DNA of 64,000 bases from Planococcus lenghuensis (GTDB lineage Bacteria; Bacillota; Bacilli; Bacillales_A; Planococcaceae): positions 2,026,001-2,090,000 of the forward strand of contig NZ_CP019640.1 in NCBI RefSeq assembly GCF_001999905.1. The letters run 5' to 3'. Below, piece by piece: positions 16,153 through 24,381 of the stretch. The translations under genes were made by a program, and so were the position numbers. The notes under the pieces are model-generated. The model had not been told where the DNA came from, ran no database searches, and saw only the letters and a list, made by a program, of their open reading frames with translations. Within the stretch, counting starts at the first letter, position 1. Every line of letters starts with the position of its first letter.

Positions 16153-17490
16153 ATGGCGACAGACAAAAACGGAAATCACATCAAAGGCACGAAAAAACAA
16201 TTGCCTGATGGCTGGGTGACGGGCGCTTTCCATTTTGCGGTCTTCCCGACAGACGAACAGAAACCCCGTCTGGAGCGGGCATTCGGTTGTGAACGGAAAG
16301 TATACAACGAGTATGTCGCAGGCTTGTACGCCCATTTGGAAAGCATCGGCTTTTCAGGCGGATTTTTGGCGTACAACGTACCGAATTACACCACGATCAC
16401 CAGCCGTTTTGATTTCCTGGACCGCTCAAACGATTCATTTGTGTACAATGACGCCAAAATCCGTTTTCAGGCAGCCATCAAAAAATACAACGAAACGTAT
16501 GCGAAGCGTCCCCTGCAGTACAAAAAGTCCGTCCGGAAAAAGATGAAAACCGGCGATATGCCGTCCCTTCAGGATGTCAAAGGCCTGCCGAAGTTCCACA
16601 GCCGGAAACAGGGGAAATTCAGCTATACCACGAACCAGACGAACGGCAATATCCGTATCGGGGAAAAGGGTGGCGCAACGTTCCTGCGGATCCCGAAGTT
16701 CCCTGAAGGACTGCGGCTCAACCTGCATCGCGCGCTACCTTCTGACGGAATCATCAAAAAAGCCACCATCAAACGGGAAGGCACTCGTTATATCGTGTCC
16801 ATTTCCGTCGATTATCCGTTCGAAAAAGCGCCGCTGAAAACACATGTGGCAGCCGCAGCCGTGACTGCACTGGACTATAGCCAGTCCGATTTGTATATCG
16901 ACAGCGAAGGTCGAAAGGCCGAATACCCCTGTTTTCATAAACTGATCGAGAAACGCCAGCGGCGGCTGAACAAGTCGCTCGCACGGAAGAAAACCCACGC
17001 GCCACTAGATGAAAATGGTCAACCCGTGTATTCAAAGAACTACCAAAGAACCGTGACAAACTACCAGAAGACGATGGCGAAGGCGGCGAACCAGCGGAAA
17101 GATTTCCTCCATAAGAAAAGTGATCAGATAACCAATGATTACGATGCGATTGTGGTGGAAGATCTTGATCTGACCAACCTGGCGCAGTGCCTGAAACTCG
17201 GCAAGAAACTGCACGACAACGGGTTCGGCATGTTCCGAACCATGCTCAAATACAAAGCGGAGCGAAAAGGGAAGCACTACATCGTCGCCGACCGCTTCTT
17301 CCCATCCAGTAAACTGTGCAGCGCCTGTGGCACAAAAAAAGAGAACTTGCGGCTTTCTGAACGGACGTATACGTGTGCGCATTGCCAAGCCATGATCGAT
17401 CGGGACCATAACGCGGCCCTCAACCTCAAGAACTACGGCATCCGCACGCTGTCGGATTTGGGGTTCTTAGCCGACCCTGTCTCCAGCTAA
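16153..17490 (+). CDS. tnpB: TnpB RNA-guided nuclease, copy 1
   Basis: A 445-residue protein from the ATG at 16153 (AAGGGGG six bases before it; the earlier ATG at 16132 lacks a site). The RuvC-like acidic residues appear as Asp241 (ALDYS), Glu336 (VVEDL) and the DRD motif 416-418 (IDRDHNAALNL). A Cys4 zinc finger uses Cys389, Cys392, Cys408 and Cys411. All expected catalytic parts are therefore present. TnpB proteins are guided by an RNA from the element's right end to cut the empty donor site and so retain the transposon. RuvC-I reads LDYS where many homologues have IDLG. Close homologue of the copy at 62691. Confidence 0.92.
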   Translation: MATDKNGNHIKGTKKQLPDGWVTGAFHFAVFPTDEQKPRLERAFGCERKVYNEYVAGLYAHLESIGFSGGFLAYNVPNYTTITSRFDFLDRSNDSFVYNDAKIRFQAAIKKYNETYAKRPLQYKKSVRKKMKTGDMPSLQDVKGLPKFHSRKQGKFSYTTNQTNGNIRIGEKGGATFLRIPKFPEGLRLNLHRALPSDGIIKKATIKREGTRYIVSISVDYPFEKAPLKTHVAAAAVTALDYSQSDLYIDSEGRKAEYPCFHKLIEKRQRRLNKSLARKKTHAPLDENGQPVYSKNYQRTVTNYQKTMAKAANQRKDFLHKKSDQITNDYDAIVVEDLDLTNLAQCLKLGKKLHDNGFGMFRTMLKYKAERKGKHYIVADRFFPSSKLCSACGTKKENLRLSERTYTCAHCQAMIDRDHNAALNLKNYGIRTLSDLGFLADPVSS

Positions 17491-17652
17491 CGTATTTTCC
17501 CGCTGAGTAGTGGTCGGGACGCCACGAATTCAAGTCTTGTGACATGGAACGTTGGTTTCGTGGGTGACCAAGCAATAAAAGAGGGAAGGTGTTTGCTTTC
17601 CTGAAGCCCCCACTTCAAATGTTCGAAGAAAATTAAGTGGAGGGTAGTTCAC
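17491..17652 (+). ncRNA. Putative omega RNA (right-end guide RNA), copy 1
   Basis: The 160 bases between the tnpB stop and the element end are well conserved with copy 2. A hairpin at 17583-17601 (GGGAAG/CTTTCC) is replaced in copy 2 by GGAACGT/ACGTTCC, so pairing is kept while the bases change. CCACGAA and TTCGTGG form another conserved stem. TnpB guide RNAs come from this region and take their guide from the flank just past the end; here that is TATGGAGAGTTTTTTCAATT at 17653-17672. The 5' end probably lies inside tnpB. Confidence 0.7.
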
Positions 17653-17857
17653 TATGGAGAGTTTTTTCAATTTCAACTTTGAAACCTGTTTCCTCCAACA
17701 CCTTTCGTATATAAGCATGTTCAGGGAATTCCCCCTCTTCAATCCCTCCCGATGGTATGCTCCATCCCCCTGTTTCTTTTTCTTTCACCATCAGCATTTT
17801 ATTTTCCAAAACAATAATGGCAGCGGCGCCACGCCACTTCTTTCTTGCTGCAGTCAT
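17653..17857 (-). pseudogene. NUDIX hydrolase, N-terminal half (split by transposon)
   Basis: It encodes MTAARKKWRGAAAIIVLEN, then the NUDIX box GGIEEGEFPEHAYIRKVLEE (with Lys for the usual Glu after Arg) and TGFKVEIEKTLH, after which the transposon end interrupts the gene. A short read-through into the element adds six codons and a stop. The intact 139-residue protein would have hydrolysed a nucleoside-diphosphate derivative (MutT-like). The 72 bases upstream to the next gene hold nothing else recognisable. Confidence 0.88.
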
Positions 17858-17929
17858 TCGCTTGCTCCTTTCGCTAAGAATAAGAACTAAATAATCACAT
17901 TATGTAACCCTGAACACAAGAAAGAATAT

Positions 17930-18370
17930 TTAAGGTGAGCCTGACAATGCCAGGAGTGACCCGACTATTCCAAATGGCGTTTCTGTATTGCCTTTGCTCG
18001 CATTCCCGTTCAATTCAATAATTAGTTCTTCCAGGTCTGTATGACCGACATCTCCTATATCGGTATCAAGAAAACGAAATTTTTTCGTTTCCCCTGAATC
18101 GATGGTGAATTCTTCAGGAACACGCAAGACTACCTCATTGAATTTTTCACTGTTCCCTTCCGCAGTCGGAACACGCAATTCCAGCGAAAGATTTTGCAGT
18201 TCAAAACCGGTTTTATTGCTGATTTTAATCGTGTGAGATGACAATCCCCCATTGGATTTAGCATCAGTAATTGCAAAGCGAATGTTCTCATCGTTAAACA
18301 CTTCCGCTTCTCCTGAACAGCCACCTAAGATGGCCATTACCGACAAAATCATTATCATTCTGAATCTCAT
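17930..18370 (-). CDS. Small lipoprotein, beta-sandwich-like
   Basis: A 146-residue predicted lipoprotein: signal MRFRMIMILSVMAILGGC (Cys18), then a domain with strands such as HTIKISNKTGFELQNLSLEL, typical of an immunoglobulin-like/FxLYD-type extracellular fold. No family is firmly recognised. The gene lies 45 bases downstream of another lipoprotein gene on the same strand. GGGGGAAGG precedes the ATG. Confidence 0.7.
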   Translation of the reverse strand: MRFRMIMILSVMAILGGCSGEAEVFNDENIRFAITDAKSNGGLSSHTIKISNKTGFELQNLSLELRVPTAEGNSEKFNEVVLRVPEEFTIDSGETKKFRFLDTDIGDVGHTDLEELIIELNGNASKGNTETPFGIVGSLLALSGSP

Positions 18371-18415
18371 CCTTCCCTTCCCCCTCTATTTTCATGAACA
18401 ATGTATTTCCCACAC

Positions 18416-18952
18416 TTATATAAAAATACCAAGGCAGAGACTTTCGGACGTTTCAAATGGAGGTTTCTTTTTCCATTCGGTCAGCAGCATCTCTCCGCCA
18501 AGCCGGTTCTGTTGCCCGGCTGCAGCTTTAGAATGATTTTCAGCCGGAACAGTCATGAGGTTATATGCAGTGAAAGCATTAATGAATACTTGCACTTCCG
18601 CCTGTTCCAGTTCAGCAGCATTTCCTGTTTCTTCTTCAACGATGATCCCAGCCGGCCCTATTCCCAAATGAATGACCCATACACTGAATTCATTGAGCTG
18701 CTCCGGCAAATCTTCATCCCTTTCTATAAACAGTGTCACTTCATATTCGGGCGGTTCGTTTCCTATCCCCGGGTCCCCATCCTGCCATTCCAGTTCTCGG
18801 ATTACATTGTTAATGTCCTCCACCGTTTGTTCCTCCGTGATCATTACAGCTTCTTCTGTCTTGGTTTCCACAATACCCACTCGTCTTACTTCTTCATTCG
18901 AGCAAGCGGCCAGAAAGCCTGCTAACATAATGGCTATGCTTTTTTTTCTCAT
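18416..18952 (-). CDS. Small lipoprotein, unknown family
   Basis: A 178-residue predicted lipoprotein with signal MRKKSIAIMLAGFLAAC (Cys17), start well supported by GAGGAGG. Residues 50-130 form an acidic alpha/beta domain (VEDINNVIRELEWQ, YEVTLFIERDEDLPEQ). The last 45 residues are basic and unlike the rest, so the original frame may have ended earlier and the tail may be frame-shifted read-through; this is a suspicion only. It is the first gene of a likely pair with 17930-18370. Confidence 0.65.
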   Translation of the reverse strand: MRKKSIAIMLAGFLAACSNEEVRRVGIVETKTEEAVMITEEQTVEDINNVIRELEWQDGDPGIGNEPPEYEVTLFIERDEDLPEQLNEFSVWVIHLGIGPAGIIVEEETGNAAELEQAEVQVFINAFTAYNLMTVPAENHSKAAAGQQNRLGGEMLLTEWKKKPPFETSESLCLGIFI

Positions 18953-19213
18953 GATACCTCCTCATTGATGGCTTACTTCTGTTAAATCCCCAGAACCTTC
19001 TGTCTATTTTAACATAAAATCCCAATGATATTTATTATGTTCTTCGTTCCTTGTGCCGTTGTTTATGCGAATATGCTCAGTGACATGGGAAATATATGCT
19101 AAACTTGAAGTCAAGACAGAAAATCCCGAAGTATATCGAATGGCGAAGCCAGCTTTATACGTGATTAATAAAATTACGCTTATTATAGCAACCAGCAATA
19201 TGGAGGTGAGATC

Positions 19214-19510
19214 ATGGCTCTGTTCGCTTTTCTTATACTCGTTCTGCTCGTTTTCGCTGCTGTTTCCGTATGGATCTACAAAGTCAGCAAATACAGATCG
19301 AATAGAATCGGACTATATGCGCCTGCTATTTTTGCTGCCATTGGAATATTATTGGTCATTTTTAAGTATGCATTTGTCTCGCGAGGTTACGATGCGATAT
19401 TGGATATCGTCCTGATCCAGTTATTCTCATTTTTGTTGGGGGTATTTTTACTGGCAGGCCTTATCTTTGATTTCATCAGGCATTACAGATCCTCTCGGGA
19501 AAACCGATGA
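19214..19510 (+). CDS. Small membrane protein, three helices
   Basis: A 98-residue protein with three hydrophobic helices (residues 3-24, 36-52 and 62-86) separated by short basic loops, ending RHYRSSRENR. The ATG follows a near-perfect GGAGGTGAG. No family is recognised. It is flanked by about 260 bases without genes on its 5' side. Confidence 0.7.
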   Translation: MALFAFLILVLLVFAAVSVWIYKVSKYRSNRIGLYAPAIFAAIGILLVIFKYAFVSRGYDAILDIVLIQLFSFLLGVFLLAGLIFDFIRHYRSSRENR

Positions 19511-19680
19511 AATAACGAAGCGTGAATTTGCATCTTAGCTTCAAGAAACAGCGTTGACTGCCAAGCACACTTGTATTCTTCCATGAACGCCATGCAGTAC
19601 ATCTTCCTGTTCGAAAAGTATTTGGGGCTATTCTAACAAGTATCATTAGTCTCGCTTTCACTCAGCCCCGTTACCGGTCA

Positions 19681-20199
19681 TTACTGAATTACATTTACCG
19701 TAAACGCATAATGTACTTCCCCTTCTTCCCACCTAGCAACGACTTCGTATATCACCTTTCCCCGCTGTTCAGAAAGACGGAATTGCTCAGCGATATTTTT
19801 TATCATGCCATCCTCATTCCATATCCTGATTTCATAATTGACAGGTGGTGTTTCAAAGTTCAGCTCGATTTCAGTGTCCGGCGCCACTTCCCGAGGTGTA
19901 TGTCCTTCCACTAACTCCGGGGGAGCAAACGACTCAGTTACAATTGCTTCCACCATTCCATTGCCCATATCTGCGGACCAGCTGTACGTACCTCTGGCAG
20001 GCTGCAGCCTTTCTCCGTCAATCATGACCAGCAGATCAGGCGGCTCCAAATAATCAGGCTTGGGCTCATCACTCGATGTCATCAGTTCTTCTGTTTCTTA
20101 GGTTTCTGTTTCAGATCCATCCTCACGACTGGAACAGCTTGTCAGCACCATAAGCAAAAAAATTGCGAGTACATAGTATCGCTTTCTGTCGGCCATCAT
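19681..20199 (-). pseudogene. Lipoprotein gene with premature TAA at codon 34
   Basis: From the ATG at 20199 (GGGAGGAG site) the frame encodes MMADRKRYYVLAIFLLMVLT then SC, a proper lipobox, followed by a short linker. It is then stopped by TAA at 20098-20100. The same frame continues open for 138 more codons of beta-rich extracellular domain (RGTYSWSADMGNG, EIELNFETPPVNYEI, YAFTVNVIQ). One substitution (probably CAA or GAA to TAA) explains it. The downstream part has an ATG at 20082 but no signal peptide. Inactive as it stands, unless the base is a sequencing error. Confidence 0.8.
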
Positions 20200-20453
20200 A
20201 TTTCTCCTCCCAGCATTGTCTAAGCGTGCCATTTATACCGATTAGTCGTTGAAGAAGTTGGCATAGTTACAGAAATGGAAGTAAAATTCATCTCTATCGA
20301 AGCCAACTTATGATGCCATAATGAAGAAAAACGGAAAGAAAAAATAAAAAGACTCTATTTAAAGAACAGGGTCAATTTTTTCCCTGCATAAAATATGGAG
20401 CAGAACGTGGAGCTATAGTGCGGAAACTCAACAGAGAGGTTTAACATAACCAA

Positions 20454-20486
20454 TAAAAAAGAAGAGCAGCGGATCCGCTGCTCTTC
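20454..20486 (-). terminator. Terminator of the repeat lipoprotein gene
   Basis: GAAGAGCAGCG and CGCTGCTCTTC form a perfect 11-base-pair stem with a GATC loop, followed by six T residues on the minus strand. The 250 bases beyond it (20200-20453) contain no convincing gene. Confidence 0.92.
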
Positions 20487-20536
20487 CAAGATTGATTCAT
20501 ACTCTTATTGTGACCATTAACTAATATCCGTACTGA

Positions 20537-21181
20537 TTACTCAGCAACTTCAATGTCTTCAACAGGTCCGACTGTTGACTCAAGTTCTGCGAAATCAGCA
20601 AAGTCTGCAATGGCCATGTCATATTCAGCGACAACATAGTCGTTGAATTCGACTGCTGTCCAGCCGAGTGGCTCGAGATAAGCTGTCTGCAGTTCGGCTT
20701 CATCAATGTTACCGAAATCTACTGCAGTCTCTTCTTCAGTTGCCGCTTCTTCTTCAGCTGCAGCACCTTCGATTGCTGCCGGATCGATGTCTTCAACAGG
20801 TCCGACTGTTGATTCGAGTTCTGCAAAGTCAGCGAAATCGGCAATCGCCATGTCATACTCTGCAAGTGTATACTCTTCAAACTCTACCGCTGTCCAGCCG
20901 AGTGGTTCCAAGTAAGTTGTTTCCAGTTCCGCTTCATCAATATTACCGAAGTCTACGGCAGTTTCTTCTTCAACTACCTCTTCTTCAACTGGTTCTTCCT
21001 CGACAACTTCTTCTTCAACTGGTTCTTCCTCGACAACTTCTTCTTCAACTGGTTCTTCTTCCACTACTTCCTCTTCAACGGCCGCTTCTTCTTCAACCGG
21101 TTCTTCTTCTGCACAGGCAGCGAGTACACCCATTGATAGGAAACTTGCTGCTCCGAGTTTTAACCATTTTGATTGCACCAT
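20537..21181 (-). CDS. Lipoprotein with Glu-rich stalk and duplicated 60-residue domain
   Basis: A 214-residue predicted lipoprotein, start at 21181 after AAAGGAG. The signal ends LAAC (Cys23). Residues 24-73 are a stalk of repeated decapeptides (VEEEPVEEEV type). Two near-identical domains follow (about 74-132 and 151-210), each with DFGNIDEAEL, YLEPLGWTAVEF and the segment AEYDMAIADFADFAELESTV. Between them is another Glu/Ala spacer. The arrangement looks like a wall-spanning display protein; the function is unknown. The strong similarity of the domains at the DNA level implies a recent internal duplication. Confidence 0.82.
   Translation of the reverse strand: MVQSKWLKLGAASFLSMGVLAACAEEEPVEEEAAVEEEVVEEEPVEEEVVEEEPVEEEVVEEEPVEEEVVEEETAVDFGNIDEAELETTYLEPLGWTAVEFEEYTLAEYDMAIADFADFAELESTVGPVEDIDPAAIEGAAAEEEAATEEETAVDFGNIDEAELQTAYLEPLGWTAVEFNDYVVAEYDMAIADFADFAELESTVGPVEDIEVAE
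20971..21090. repeat. 30-bp minisatellite inside the lipoprotein gene
   Basis: Four consecutive 30-base units end at 21000, 21030, 21060 and 21090. Units two and three are identical over almost their whole length and the outer ones are degenerate. They encode the Glu-rich decapeptide stalk and could change copy number by slippage without breaking the frame. Confidence 0.85.
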
Positions 21182-21483
21182 TATTAAAAACTCCTTTATT
21201 TTCATTTTATTTCACGTCGTAACGCTCTAGTTTCTGTTTACCCGATGTCACTTTGATAAAACGTCTTCATCATTAAAAGATTATTCTGATATTGTTTATT
21301 TTATACAAAACTTCATTGAAAAATAACAAAAATCCCTCCACAGCGCAGTTCCCAAGTAGAATCACGCGAAAAAGGAAGGGAGTTATCACTTTTAAGTCGA
21401 TAACAAGGAATATTTCAATTCACTACATTTTCCCGTCGTTATATTAAAGAAAAAATACAATATAACAAAGTTATTGTAGTATC

Positions 21484-21676
21484 TTAACAAAATGATTACA
21501 AAGCTTCTTTTCCTAAAAAAACATGCTACACTGAGCTAGGCTTCAATAAGAAGAGCTAACCGAATTGGTCACTTAGGATTTTTGGCAGCTAACTAACTTA
21601 TAATTACTCAAACTATGCGGATCTCAACTAGATAGAGAAAAAAAGAAGTAGAGTCCAAGAATTCAAGGAGCGGAAA
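21484..21676 (+). promoter_or_regulatory. WalR-type site, promoter and leader of wall hydrolase 2
   Basis: On the minus strand 21484-21500 reads TGTAAT-CATTT-TGTTAA, a full match to the WalR consensus. A -10-like TACACT at 21527-21532 follows at exactly the same 26-base distance as in the paralogue at 10827. About 140 bases of leader follow, sharing GAGC-AGGCTTCAA and ACTCAAACTAT-GCGGAT blocks with the paralogue. The upstream 21182-21483 holds A/T-rich DNA without a gene. Confidence 0.6.
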
Positions 21677-22513
21677 ATGAGAAAAACTAAAAAAGCTTTA
21701 TTAACCCTTACTGCAACTGTTGCCCTGTCATCAGCAATCGCTACGCCTGCAAGCGCAGCATCATACGAAGTGCGTTCCGGAGATACCCTCTGGAAAATCG
21801 CGCAACAATATGATACGACGGTTTCTAGTCTTCGTGACATCAATGGAATTTCCGGAAGCCTCATCTACCCGGGTCAAACCATTGAAACTGATGGCGGTTC
21901 GTCAGCACCTGCACGTACGGTTTCGTCTTCAAGCAATTCAACTTCCTCCACTGTCCACAACGTGGTATGGGGAGATACTTTATATAAAATCGGCCGCTCT
22001 TATGGCGTTTCCGTTTCAAACCTTATGGATTGGAACAACCTGAACTCCCACATGATTTATGTTGGTCAGAAATTGACTGTTAAAGGTTCTTCTTCTGCAC
22101 CGAGCACAAGTGCTCCAAAACAAGAAGTAAAAGCTGTTTCTGAAACGAATACTTCTTCTTCTTCAGCTGCAACAATCGGTCAGCAGTACCTTGGTGTCCC
22201 TTATGTATGGGGTGGTTCTTCACCGAGCGGCTTTGACTGCAGCGGATTCATCTATTATGTTCTGAACAAATCAGGTGTAGATGTGAACCGTACGAATGCA
22301 GCCGGTTTCTATAACATGGCTAGTAAAGTCAGCAGCCCGCAAATCGGCGACCTTGTATTCTTCTCCGGTACGTATAAAGCTGGCATTTCACACATCGGCT
22401 TCTACATTGGTAACGGCAAAATGGTATCAGCTGCCGGCGACCGTGTACAGATCGATAGCATTTACGGTCCATACTGGGGCGACCACTTTACTGGATTCGG
22501 CAGAATCAACTAA
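21677..22513 (+). CDS. Two-LysM NlpC/P60 peptidoglycan endopeptidase (LytE-like)
   Basis: A 278-residue secreted hydrolase. The signal peptide ends ASA (residue 28). Two LysM domains (about 30-73 and 93-137) flank a Ser/Thr linker, and a C-terminal NlpC/P60 domain carries the catalytic Cys in FDCSGF and the His in ISHIGFYIG. By family it cleaves D,L bonds in the peptidoglycan stem peptide. It shares signal peptide, catalytic domain and promoter layout with 11061-11687; the extra LysM is the main difference. A/T-rich codon use differs from that paralogue. Confidence 0.93.
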   Translation: MRKTKKALLTLTATVALSSAIATPASAASYEVRSGDTLWKIAQQYDTTVSSLRDINGISGSLIYPGQTIETDGGSSAPARTVSSSSNSTSSTVHNVVWGDTLYKIGRSYGVSVSNLMDWNNLNSHMIYVGQKLTVKGSSSAPSTSAPKQEVKAVSETNTSSSSAATIGQQYLGVPYVWGGSSPSGFDCSGFIYYVLNKSGVDVNRTNAAGFYNMASKVSSPQIGDLVFFSGTYKAGISHIGFYIGNGKMVSAAGDRVQIDSIYGPYWGDHFTGFGRIN

Positions 22514-22533
22514 TTACAACGCTAAAGATTCAG

Positions 22534-22568
22534 AACAGATCAGGACTCCACTCCTGGTCTGTTTTTTA
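22534..22568 (+). terminator. Terminator of wall hydrolase 2
   Basis: AACAGATCAGGA and TCCTGGTCTGTT pair around a six-base loop, followed by a T-rich tract. Confidence 0.9.
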
Positions 22569-22778
22569 TTTTTGACTCAATGCTTAATATATAACCGATT
22601 TAAATGGTGTTAAACCTCTTTTCACCGTATGTTTAAGATTCTTTTTTAAGGAAATTAAATATATATAGTAGAAACTTAAACTTACAGAACCCGGTTATCC
22701 CTGATGATGCTTTTTCTTATTGTCTGTTCAAAGAAATAATAAAAACAGCCGGGTAAAATGAAAAGGAGTCGATCATTC

Positions 22779-23177
22779 ATGAGTCAACTTGAAGAAACAG
22801 CAAAAAAATTCGGAGACATTCTTGGCGTGGAAGCAGAAGCGGATTCCGAAAAAGGTGTGGTTGAAGCACCGAAACCGCGTGATTTGAATGTAACGGTCCA
22901 AGGTCGACCGTTTAAAAGTGAACTGGACATGGAAATTCATTTTGAAGCACTTGAAGATGATGGCACGGCCCTGAATCATGCGGAGATTGTCCTGTTGCCG
23001 GAAGAAGTACCTGATTTCACCCGTGCACTCGGTGAAAACGACCTCACCATCAGCGCACTCCATAATCACTGGCTTTTCGCGGAACCAAGCATTATGTACT
23101 TGCACGTTCAATCTGTTGAAAAACCGGAGGATTTTGCAAAAAAGCTGGCTGCCTCTTTTAAAGCACTGAAAACGTAA
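22779..23177 (+). CDS. DUF1259/LpqO-type protein
   Basis: A 132-residue cytoplasmic protein, start at 22779 behind AAAAGGAG. The family motif ISALHNHWLFAEPSIMYLHV carries two His residues and is characteristic of DUF1259. The N-terminal segment LEETAKKFGDILGV and the C-terminal helix EDFAKKLAASFKALK also fit. Biochemical function is not established for the family. It stands alone with its own terminator. Confidence 0.82.
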   Translation: MSQLEETAKKFGDILGVEAEADSEKGVVEAPKPRDLNVTVQGRPFKSELDMEIHFEALEDDGTALNHAEIVLLPEEVPDFTRALGENDLTISALHNHWLFAEPSIMYLHVQSVEKPEDFAKKLAASFKALKT

Positions 23178-23186
23178 TGACTTAAC

Positions 23187-23220
23187 AAACGCTCCCGAAT
23201 CGGCCGATTCGGGAGCGTTT
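23187..23220. terminator. Strong terminator after the DUF1259 gene
   Basis: A perfect palindrome of 34 bases: AAACGCTCCCGAATCGG pairs with CCGATTCGGGAGCGTTT; the T tract is short. Confidence 0.85.
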
Positions 23221-23594
23221 CATTTTCAGCAATCACCTATTGACGAATGGACCGGTCAGAATCTGCAACGTTCTGGAAAATAAAACAAGAAACTCGGGGA
23301 ACCCTCATTAGAAGGCACTGCCGCCAAGCTCGTAAAACAGACTCATGGCAACGAGCTTGTAGATGCTATCCCGGATATTAGTCGTTGGCCTACAAAGAAA
23401 CTGAAAATTTCGGTTCATTGCTAATAGCTTCATCATCCTCCTGGCCTAATTCTTCAATACGCTAAATCTTTTAATTAAAGAATAGAAGCTTGACTGATAA
23501 TTCATAATACATCAAGGAGCCATCTTCCCTCTTGGTTTTACACCAGGAAAAGTAGGCTATAACTAACAGTAACCAGTCGAAAAGGAGGTGGCTT
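23221..23594 (+). other. Intergenic stretch with a possible coding relic
   Basis: No complete gene is visible. Between about 23290 and 23422 one plus-strand frame reads like protein (LVKQTHGNELVDAIPDIS, then RWPTKKLKI) and stops at TAA, but it has no start codon or ribosome site and no recognised family. CAAGCTCGT and ACGAGCTTG inside it also form a nine-base-pair hairpin. The last 30 bases hold the GGAGGTG site of the next gene. Confidence 0.3.
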
Positions 23595-24329
23595 ATGACT
23601 ACGACACATTGGCTGACATTAGCATTTACAATCGGCTTTATTATCATTCATTTTAGTTCAAAGTTTTTGAAACTGTCCGCTTCAAACCCTAGAAGTCCGA
23701 TTTTATCTTTTGCCGGCGGTGCGACTATCGCTTACACGTTCATTTACCTGATTCCAGAACTCAGCCATTATCTGCAGGTACTGAAAGAAGTCATCAGTAG
23801 TGGCAGCTGGCTGACATTCTTTGAAGATTATACGTACTTCCTGGCGCTGATCGGCCTATTGATTTATCATGGTCTTGATACCGTAACAAAGTCACAGCAT
23901 CAATCAAGTGACAGCGAGCCGTCTTTCGGCTTTTTCATGGTTCACGTTTCATCTTTTTTCTTCTATAATATGACAATTGGATACTTACTGGTTACAGAAC
24001 AGTTTTCAAACTACTGGGCCATGACTGTCTATTTTCTGGCACTGGCATTTCATTTCATGGCAACAGATCATACGCTGCAAGAATTGCACGAGGAGGACTA
24101 TGACAAGTATGGTCGCTGGTTTCTCGTAGCCGCTGTTTTTTCCGGCTGGCTGATCGGCGTTATATTCCAGTTACCTGAATATGTAGCTGCTATTGCAATT
24201 TCCTTCTTGGCAGGTGGTCTTCTATTGAATACGTTCAAAGAAGAAATTCATGAAAGCAAATCCAGCAACTTCTGGGCCTTTACCGCGGGCGCATTACTGA
24301 TTTCTCTACTTCATATGGTGGTTCACTGA
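23595..24329 (+). CDS. ZIP-like polytopic membrane protein
   Basis: A 244-residue protein with seven or eight predicted helices. FAGGATIAYTFIYLIPEL in helix two and FHFMATDHTLQELHEE resemble metal-coordinating segments of ZIP-type transporters, with several His and Glu residues near membrane faces. The resemblance is partial, so metal transport is an inference. The ATG follows AAGGAGGTGG. It shares a bidirectional terminator with the convergent glutaminase gene. Confidence 0.7.
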   Translation: MTTTHWLTLAFTIGFIIIHFSSKFLKLSASNPRSPILSFAGGATIAYTFIYLIPELSHYLQVLKEVISSGSWLTFFEDYTYFLALIGLLIYHGLDTVTKSQHQSSDSEPSFGFFMVHVSSFFFYNMTIGYLLVTEQFSNYWAMTVYFLALAFHFMATDHTLQELHEEDYDKYGRWFLVAAVFSGWLIGVIFQLPEYVAAIAISFLAGGLLLNTFKEEIHESKSSNFWAFTAGALLISLLHMVVH

Positions 24330-24336
24330 GAACGGA

Positions 24337-24381
24337 CCTAACAAAAAGACTTCGAAAATTCTCCGAAGTCTTTTTGTTAGG
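24337..24381. terminator. Bidirectional terminator, 18-bp stem
   Basis: CCTAACAAAAAGACTTCG and CGAAGTCTTTTTGTTAGG pair perfectly around a nine-base loop. A and T runs inside the arms serve both strands, and the glutaminase stop codon lies within one arm. Confidence 0.9.

Larger units (their letters stand above)
15976..17652 (+). mobile_element. TnpB-only IS605/IS1341-type element, copy 1, complete
   Basis: The 1677-bp element is bounded exactly by the two halves of the NUDIX gene. The left end starts CGAATTCC directly after TTTAA (15971-15975), and the right end finishes GGTAGTTCAC at 17652, where similarity to copy 2 also stops. There is no target duplication and there are no terminal inverted repeats, as expected for IS200/IS605 single-strand transposition. 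No Y1 transposase (tnpA) is present, so mobilisation would need one in trans. Confidence 0.88.

Noticed and set aside
23221..23594. Riboswitch or coding relic before the ZIP-like gene
   Set aside because: A protein-like stretch and a hairpin are visible, but there is no start, no family and no known riboswitch consensus.
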